Part shown: in pieces, positions 12,301 through 21,300 of the stretch
How the letters are laid out: each line of letters starts with the position of its first letter
Position numbering within the stretch: the stretch's first letter is position 1
Origin: Oasisia sp. SBJ-2009
Taxonomy: Eukaryota > Annelida > Polychaeta > Sabellida > Siboglinidae
DNA length: 64,000 nucleotides
Direction: 5' to 3'
Assembly (NCBI GenBank): GCA_964017155.1
Contig: OZ024861.1
Span: 28,902,233-28,966,232 of the forward strand
The notes under the pieces: generated by a model
The model's database searches: none
Told to the model about the DNA's origin: nothing
What the model saw: the letters and a program-made list of their open reading frames with translations, nothing else
Translations under genes and position numbers: made by a program

Positions 12301-15300
12301 ATCCTCTCAGCAAGACAAGAAGGAAAAAATGGCTTTCAGCTGTATGAAAAATTGCAAATTCATTATGAAAAATATTTAAAAGTCATTCAAGTATTAAATT
12401 GTCGAGAATAAATAATATATGTTGATTTCATGCATATTGGTTTATTTTTTTTAAATATGTAAACATAATTGTGAAACTTTGTTATTTGTAATCTTCTATA
12501 CAAACAAAGTAAACAAATTCAGTATTCTGCCATGTGATGGGACAGTTTTTGTGGCTTTGTTTTGGAAATTAGTGATGTTTGAAAATGTCAACTGACAAAG
12601 CATTAATTGATAAGAGTAGTGTTGTGTGTAAACATGCCAGAAACACCCTAATGTCTTCCACATTTTAAATTTTAAGTTACTTAGTTTATTTAGCACAGTT
12701 TTTATCCTCAGTGCAGAATTCACCATTTATCTTCATGTAAAAGGTCAACTAACTATGTTATGAAACAGACTTCAAACAAACAATACCCACATCTTGGTGG
12801 GTGGTTGCATTCACTATCTCGTTTTGAGCACGTTTCATAAAATGACATGGAGTGTAATCAGTGAAGGGGTGTAAACATGGAGTGTAAAGGGCTAACGATT
12901 ATTTTACGTGAGAGGTAAAGGGTTAAGTTGTTCTGTGTGCAGATGGAGTCGTGGGCAACGTCCAAGATGCTGCCCGGTCAGTTCACTGGCTCAACAGACA
13001 TCCACATGCTTTCACAGCAGGAGCTGCATGGCGGCTACCACGCCTGGATCAGAAAGGTGGGTCATCTGCTGACCACGGGTCACTCCTGTGTGGCCTCTGG
13101 CTATTCATCTACGTGGTCACTGTTCTAGCGTGGAGGTGTTTAAATGTAAACTTGCGAAGTGAGATTCATGAGATTCAGTGTGGAATTTTACAAAGTTACT
13201 CAGTCATTGCTACTCGGTCAAGTATTGTCCTATGTGTCAAACCACATGCAGAGTGTATCCCCCCCCCCCGGCAGTGTAACTGATTTTCCTGCTTTGTTTA
13301 AAATTCCATTAGTAGTCATCCAGAATATTTAGCAGGATTTGGCTGTTTGATAATTTTTTTGCAATGACATCTGTTAGTTTTAAGTGATTGTTGGACTTTT
13401 TTGTATTGTATTGTAATAATCTGAATTATTTTTTATAAAAACATGGCATGTTGGGATGGTTGCCTACAACGTCATGTGAAACAAACAGTTTTGCACAATC
13501 TTTCCTGTCTAGTTCATCCTAACTCCCGTCCCCTATCATCAGTCAGACATCTTCATCCGCTCCCGTACACTTTCTCCTTTCATTTGTCCAAGCCTCTCCA
13601 AGGTATGTTAATCCCAATGACCAGTTTCTGTCTTTTTAAAGTCGCCCATGGGTTGTATTGCCTTGTGTTATCACTAACTCAGCTCATCCTCTATGTTGAC
13701 CTCTGTGTCCAAATCTTGATGGTTACCAGTCTACGGTCTTCATCTTTCTCGTGCCCTGCTTGATGTAAACACTCCGCGGAAATGTGATGGGAATGCATGC
13801 ATGTTACTATAAGAAATGGGACCTCTGGTGGTAAAGAATGTTATCTTGGTGTGTGCTTGAGGATTTATTTCAGGCTCCATTTGACATTGGATGTCAGTGA
13901 CAGCAATTGTGACAGCGCCTTGTCCACGGACACGTACTGTAGAAGTGCTAATGACGAAGAATCACACTCTGAAAGCTTTTACAACAAACTTTTGCGTTGT
14001 TCTTGTAACAACTGATCTCTCTTCCAGAATCTGCTCTAGGCTTGTCGGTCATGTATCATTACATCACACGGTAGTTTTGTTTAGTTTTGAAAACCGCTGT
14101 CGTGCTTACATTTTTCCAGTCGTTATAAACGTTCCGACTGATGTTTCTGTGCATGCGCGATAAATGTAAAATCATCAATGTGCAGCGAACCGACAAAGCA
14201 TTTTCGGTATAAATGCCACGGGCTGTTCGTAAACTCTCCTGTAATGATTACTGTGAAGAGTTGCTTAAAATGTCGTTCAATACAATAAAATATTACGTTT
14301 GTTTAAATCACTGTCACGGATTATGGCGCACTATTGTCACGTGATTTATGCTTGCTATCAAAACATGCCTCAAACCTGGTTTGCCTCATGTTAATTTTGC
14401 AACAAATAACTTTGCTGAGACGTTATATACATCCTAACGAACAGCCCGTAATATTTATACCTAAAATGCTTTCTTCTTTCGCTGCACAGTGATGATTTTA
14501 TATTAGAAACGTCAATTGGAACATTTATAACACCGTAAAAATGTAAGCGCGACAACGCTACTGGTTGGACTGTGACATTGTGACACTATAGTGACCCAGC
14601 AGCTGCTGCAACAGCAGCTGTGGCAGCTGTAGCAGCAGCTGCAGCTGGCAGTGACCGCGCAGACTGGACAAGAGATAGGACTCTTGTCCTGCAACAGGTT
14701 TTCCTGAGAGTTGGATACTGGGCAGCTGAAGTCAGCTCCCTAGTACCCAACTCTCCCTTCTGTCATCCCCTTCTGGCTATGGGAGTAGAGAGAGGGACAT
14801 TTGGGGATATCACGCTGGGATATGTCCCCCAAAGAGTCATCATTAAAAAAAATTATTAAAGTTACATTTAAGCAGTTTTTAAAATGCAAAAAGCCACTGC
14901 AATTTCACAGAGGACACTATTTCGTGTGACACACCAGTGGAAGTGAGCAAAATATAAATATTTTAAACCAAAAAATATTATAAACTTGAAATCTCCTTAC
15001 TGTTATCATAAAACATGAGTATAATGTAGTATAAACTACACATGCCAACATTCCTACTATTCAAATGTATTCTGAAGAACAGCACTATAATTCAACCATT
15101 ATAAGTACTAATAATAATTACCAAGTAGAAATAAAAAAATTGAATAAAGACCTAGTTGTTCAGTATGCAGTATAAAAATGGTGCTAAAATATGTTTAGAT
15201 TACAAAGTTAACAAAACAGTTTTATCAAAGCATTATGATTTGCTAAGGTGTTCAAATATATAGTATAAACTACATCTATTTGAACACCTTACCAAGTCAT

Positions 15301-18300
15301 AATAATTTGATAAAACTATTGTGTTAACTGTTTGATTTCGAGATTGTAACTTTTACACCATTTCAACAAGGTAATTAATTATTCATATTTTTATTATGAC
15401 CAGACTTTACAGATAGAAAGTGATCACTAACTATAACTACTGTACATACAGTGTACAATGGATTTGGTGGTAAAACAGGCATAGATATTGGAAACATGAA
15501 ATCTGCAGTGTAGAGTATGTACCAGTAAATAATCAGATGGGAAATTTGAAAGTAAGCTTCGTTAAACATGCTAATTCCGCAGGGAAGGGAGTAATGTAAA
15601 TGTACGTGAACATGGGTCTTGTGTCTGCTTTTTACACAACCATAATTCAGCACACATTTCATCAGGTGGGAAGGAGCAGGAATAATAAACTGGGAAAGTG
15701 ACATGGAAGAGGACAAGACTGTACAACTAACTCTGCAACTAACCAACATGAGAAAGATTGCATTCTTAATAGGAGCTGTGGTCACGCAGTAGAGTGCCGG
15801 ACTGTCAATCGAGGGGACGGTGGTTCAATCCCACCTACCGCCGTTTCGAAACTTAGGCAATTTCGTTCACCTCACGTTGCCTGTGTCTTTCGGAAGAGAC
15901 ACTTAAAGCCGGTGGTCCCTTCTATCTGGTGTCTATGCCAGGGGAAGTAAAAGATCCCACACAGGGGGTAAATGTGTAACCTGTAGTGGACTCACTAATT
16001 CTAGAGAAGGACAACTCTGAAAAACCAAGCTCGACAATACTCTAGTCACAAACATGTGGTTAACATAAGAGTGATGAGCTAACCATGAGAAGAAGAAGAG
16101 AAGATTCAGACTCCCTCTTCAGGTCCAGCGGCCAACTGATGGTCTCGCCATTCACCTGACGTCTGCTCACCCTGCCCTTTGAACTGTGAAGGCAATCGCA
16201 GAATTATTGGTTGTGTGAAAGCAGTGATGTCTGCTCCACTGACCAGGTTGTAATTATTAGCAGGACATTTACGTGGGAATCACACGAACATGTCGGACAT
16301 CGAGGGACTTTGCAGTTAACGCAACCAGAATAATAATAGAATAAATAGAATAAATAGAATAAATAGAATAAATAGAATAAATAGAATAAATAGAATAAAT
16401 AGAATAAATAGAATAAGTAGAATAAGTAGAATAAGTAGAATAAGTAGAATAAGTAGAATAAGTAGAATAAGTAGAATAAGTAGAATAAGTAGAATAAGTA
16501 GAATAAGTAGAATAAGTAGAATAAGTAGAATAAGTAGAATAAATAAAATAAATAAAAAACAATAACAATAAAAACCTGTTTCTGGTTTATTCAACATGTT
16601 TTTTATGATATTAAATTAGGAGCAGACAGCCTTGAACAAAAGACCTGTGTTTAGATACAACTATCAATAAGGGTTCTGTGATACAACCAGTGTTTTACGC
16701 CCTGGCCACGACAGTTGGGGCAAAGGAGAGAGGGGTATGACCACGGGGTGAGAAGGGGGTATGACCCAGGGAAGAGAAGGGGGTATGACCCAGGGAAGAG
16801 AGAGGGGTATGACCCAGGGAAGAGAAGGGGGTATGACCCAGGGAAGAGAAGGGGGTATGACCCAGGGAAGAGAGAGGGGTATGACCCAGGGAAGAGAGAG
16901 GGGTATGACCCAGGGAAGAGAAGGGGGTATGACCCAGGGAAGAGAGAGGGGTATGACCCAGGGAAGAAAGGGGTACGACCAAGGAGATAGAGAGAGGGGT
17001 ACAACAAAGGGAAGCCAGAAGGGGGGAGTCAGACTGACTGAAAGCTTGTTGCAGGCCATGGCTTACTTAGAAACTCGACTTGTGTAAGATGCGGCCTAGC
17101 TTCGACTGCTTGGGCTCAACAAGACTTGGGCGTCCACCGCCCCTCGGCAAGGGTAAGTACCCCGGGCAGGGACTGTCCAGTAGCGACTCGGCCACATTCT
17201 CATATCCACACAAAACATGGTATATTCCGAGTAAGCGTGATACCTTTCTGTCAACATTTGGGTTGGATTTAGTTGGTGACGCGACGGAAAGAAATTTTAA
17301 ATTTCACAATTTAAAATAAAATTGAGAATGTTGGCGTAAACGTATTAGTGAGAAGATGCTGGGCTGTCCTGTCACGGGGTTTATTTTGAAAAGCCTCGAC
17401 AGAGGCCTATGTATCCCATGATGCATTGCTTCATATCAACAGGGATAATGTTGTGTTCGTCGCGGAGATGTATATATATATATATATATATATATCATTC
17501 TCCAGCTTGTGCTTGGCTGTGGGAGAAACTGTCCTCACTTGTCTAGGTGCCAGAGGCTCTTATGTTTGTACTGATTCTGTGTTCTGTTTATGGGAGCAAC
17601 AAGAATGCTGATTGTTCCTTGTGTGGTGGATGACTTGTAATGTGTGATATGATACAAACTACATTCTTTAGGGACATTTATCTAACTTCTAAGAACATCG
17701 CCCTGTTAAGAGCCACGGCCATAGGAGTAACAAACATAATCATAGTAATAGTTCTTATATCATACGATTTCTAGCTAAACGTTTGTTGCGTATGGTAGGG
17801 CTAGTTACACCAAATGCTCGTTTGCTGGTGGATTTTGATGCTGGTGGAACTGCAAGCTGAAGTTGGTTACGAGGCTGCCAAAGACGGGGGTTGTGAGTTC
17901 ATGGATGTAGCAGATGTGCCAGGTATTCCGGTGCCAAATCATGGGGTGCCTTATAAGTACACACAACTACTTTAAATACAGTGCATTGTCAGGAGATGTT
18001 CAGCCTATGTATGTAGTAAAAAAAAGTAGAAGTATGTTCTTATGTAGCGCAGTAGCTAATCCTCAGGATACAGTAACGGGGTACTTGAAAAACTCGCATT
18101 CTTAATTAAAATGGCAGAGGGTATAAACGATTTCTTGAAAAGGTTCCTTCTAGCTAGTGGAACTTTTAGACGTCTTCCTGATGGAAGTTTTTGAAAAGCT
18201 TCATTCAGAGGATGTGCAGGATCGTATGGTATTTGAGAGACCTTCCTTTGACAGGTGTTCCTGTTCATTGCCAATCAACTTACTAGCTGTGTTGACAACA

Positions 18301-21300
18301 TGGGCAAGCTTTATTTTATTCTTGCTACTGACGTTGTTGCCATACCACGTAATTATGTTAAGATAAAATATTCTCTGTTAAGCCCCTGTATACTGTAGAC
18401 AAGTTGGAGGATGTGCTGGCTAACATAAAAATTATTCAGCTTTCTTAGTTAGTTAAAGACGTTCTCTCATGTATACATAATCAACATGACAGAATGACGC
18501 TCCTGACTATTTCAACTTCTCAATTACCTATGAATATTGGTATTGGTGTCTGATTAATCCCCCCCTCTGCCATAATTGTTAAAATTGGATATATATATAT
18601 ATATATATAATATATATATATATATAATATATATATATATATATAACTAATATATATAATATATATATATATATATGTTACATTACTATCTTGGTACATC
18701 TAGATTAAACACCACACACACGTACACTTGTCACTTTAAAAGGTTTCCATTGCATTTTTATTATAAATATAACATCTTAGTAAAATTTCAACAAAAATAC
18801 ATGATCATGCCACGTGTTCGGAATCGGCATCAAAATGTTTACCGATTGGTGGAGTTGTTGCTAAGCAACTGGTCACATGACAGATAGGTCAGTTGTGGAG
18901 AACAGTCAGTTGTCCTCCTCCTTCATTCACAGGCTCGGCAGATGGACAAGCTGTCGTATTTGTATGAGACGTTGTACACTGGTCATCTGAGTGAATAAGC
19001 AGGAACATTGTCTGACCAGTGGTCATTGTCTTGCCAGGACCAGTTTGCGAGGGCGGCTCCCGTGAGTGGGGGCATCGGCATGTCCCTGCTGCAGAAGATG
19101 GGGTGGAAGCAGGGAGAGGGGCTGGGGAAGGACAACAAGGGCAGTTTGGAGCCACTAGCCCTCAGCGTCAAGATGGACCGCAAAGGTGGGTTGGTTGTGT
19201 TGCACACCCTACTTTTTTTTAATGTTAAACGGGGCCTTGAAAGTCTTGAAAAGCCTTTAATTTGATTGCACCAAATTCAAGGCCTTGATGAAATCCTTGA
19301 ATTTTCTAAAGTAGTCTTAAGAATTCTTGAATTTAACTGTGATCAATCAAATATTGTATTGACTCGATTGTTGTAACAAATAGCAGCCGGAGAAGGAAAA
19401 AACCTATTCACAAAAATTTGCACATTGGGCAATCAGCTTTTCATTGTGGTCGACGCCATTGTTTTCTTAGTCGAGTAAAAATGGTAACTTAATTTACTGC
19501 ATTTAAAAGTACATATGTTGTTAACACAGTCTTTAATTTCTTTTTCAAATAGCCTTGAATTTAAAATGTCCAGATATGTACGGACCCTGGTTAAAAGAAA
19601 CATTAACAACATGAAGCATTTAAAAAGAAATTGGCAAGTCCCTACACTGATATTATTATAATATGATAGTTCAATTAACTCTTTTTTATAGTATTAATTA
19701 ATCTAGCCTTTGTGGAAACATGAATTAACTGAGATAATTAAATTAACCAATTTTAAACTAATCCATTCCTGGAGCTGAACATGTGACAACTGTAAACAAA
19801 ACCTGTTAGATGTGTGTCATTGTTGTCTGTGTCAAGATGTGTGTCATTGTTGTCTGTGTCAAGATGTGTGTCATTGTCGTCTGTGTCAAGATGTGTGTCA
19901 TTGTCGTCTGTGTCAAGATGTGTGTCATTGTCGTCTGTGTCAAGATGTGTGTCATTGTTGTCTGTGTCAAGATGTGTGTCATTGTTGTCTGTGTCAAGAT
20001 GTGTGTCATTGTCATCTGTGTCAAGATGTGTGTCATTGTCGTCTGTGTCAAGATGTGTGTCATTGTCGTCTGTGTCAAGATGTGTGTCATTGTCGTCTGT
20101 GTCAAGATGTGTGTCATTGTCGTCTGTGTCAAGATGTGTGTCATTGTCGTCTGTGTCATTGTCGTCTGTGTCAAGATGTGTGTCATTATTGTCTGTGTCA
20201 AGATGTGTGTCATTGTCGTCTGTGTCAAGATGTGTGTCATTGTCGTCTGTGTCAGGTCTGTCGTCACAGGGGGAGAACATCAAGAAACCTCTCCCAGTGC
20301 CCACCAGAAAGGACTTATCAGGTGAGTCTTGTATATCGCCCTATCACGTGATGTATTTATCTGTCTGAGTTGTCATGGGGAGTGGCAGGCGGTCGAGGGC
20401 GTGGTGGTTTAATTCCACTTGCTGCAGCTTTAAAACTGCCAGTTTCATTCACCTCATGTTGCCTGTGTCATCCGAAAGAGACAATAAAAGGTGTTGGTGC
20501 TTTCTACCTGGTGTCTACCCCCTCACAAGTCAGGTAACTATGTTACTACCCCTGGCCGGTCATCTCCCTAAAGCTGGGGAGTGAGCAAGTCTATACAATT
20601 ACCGAGTGAATACTGTAGTGACTTCACCAGTCATTATTGAATTCAATATAATTCAATTTTACATATAATTCAATTGTAAATATAATTTTTAATGACATTT
20701 TAGGCCTTTTATAATATTTATTTATTTGTTTACTAACTTAAAATAATATTTTTAGAATATAATTTATACTTTTAAGGGACATTTTATATATGTTTATTTA
20801 TTTATTAACTGGATTAACACAATTATTTTTAAATAGAAATCTATTATCTGAGATATGATATTTATTTATTAGATCAAAATAATGTATTTTTATCATTTCA
20901 AAGAACATATTATGTACACTGTATATTTATTTGCCATATTTCATTTTATTGTATATATAGGCAGTCAACACCAGACTACATTCCAATTTAACATGTAATG
21001 TATGTTGAAAATGGCAATACAGCTTTATTGTTATTATTACGACGTCAGCCAACCATAATAAGCTGATTGTGACAAGAGAGTGGGGTTGGAATTCCATAGT
21101 GGAATGGTCAGTCTGCTTTTATAAAGTTTTGATCCAGACCCCAGCTCATGAGTGTGTTATTGAGGGAAGTTTACCGGGAGGTGTGGCGCGTTGTAGCGCT
21201 TACATTTTTCCGGCATTATAAACGTTCCGATTGACATTTCTGCGCAATAAATGTAAAATCATCAATGTGCAGCGAAAGGACAAAGCATTTGTGGCATAAA

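Larger units (their letters stand above)
13057..19037 (+). other. SON intron, 6 kb, several MITEs, a SINE and minisatellites
   Basis: Apart from the separately listed repeats, the stretches 13060-14090, 14830-15170, 17000-17800 and 18700-19030 show nothing I can name. A 17-base-spaced TA tract lies at about 17468-17496 and a longer one at 18587-18678. Confidence 0.7.

Noticed and set aside
14590..14860. Ala-rich frame over a CAG/CTG cluster as a SON exon
   Set aside because: SON exons e and f join in phase without it, and the Ala run comes from a CAGCAGCTG low-complexity patch.
20261..20269. Second AG (TCGTCACAG) as the acceptor of SON exon g
   Set aside because: It would shift the frame and remove the conserved linker residues.
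19753..20304. 183-residue minus-strand frame with DTDDNDTHL repeats resembling a calcium-binding repeat protein
   Set aside because: It is the reverse strand of an intronic 27-mer array ending at a SON acceptor. No start, promoter or flanking domain supports it.
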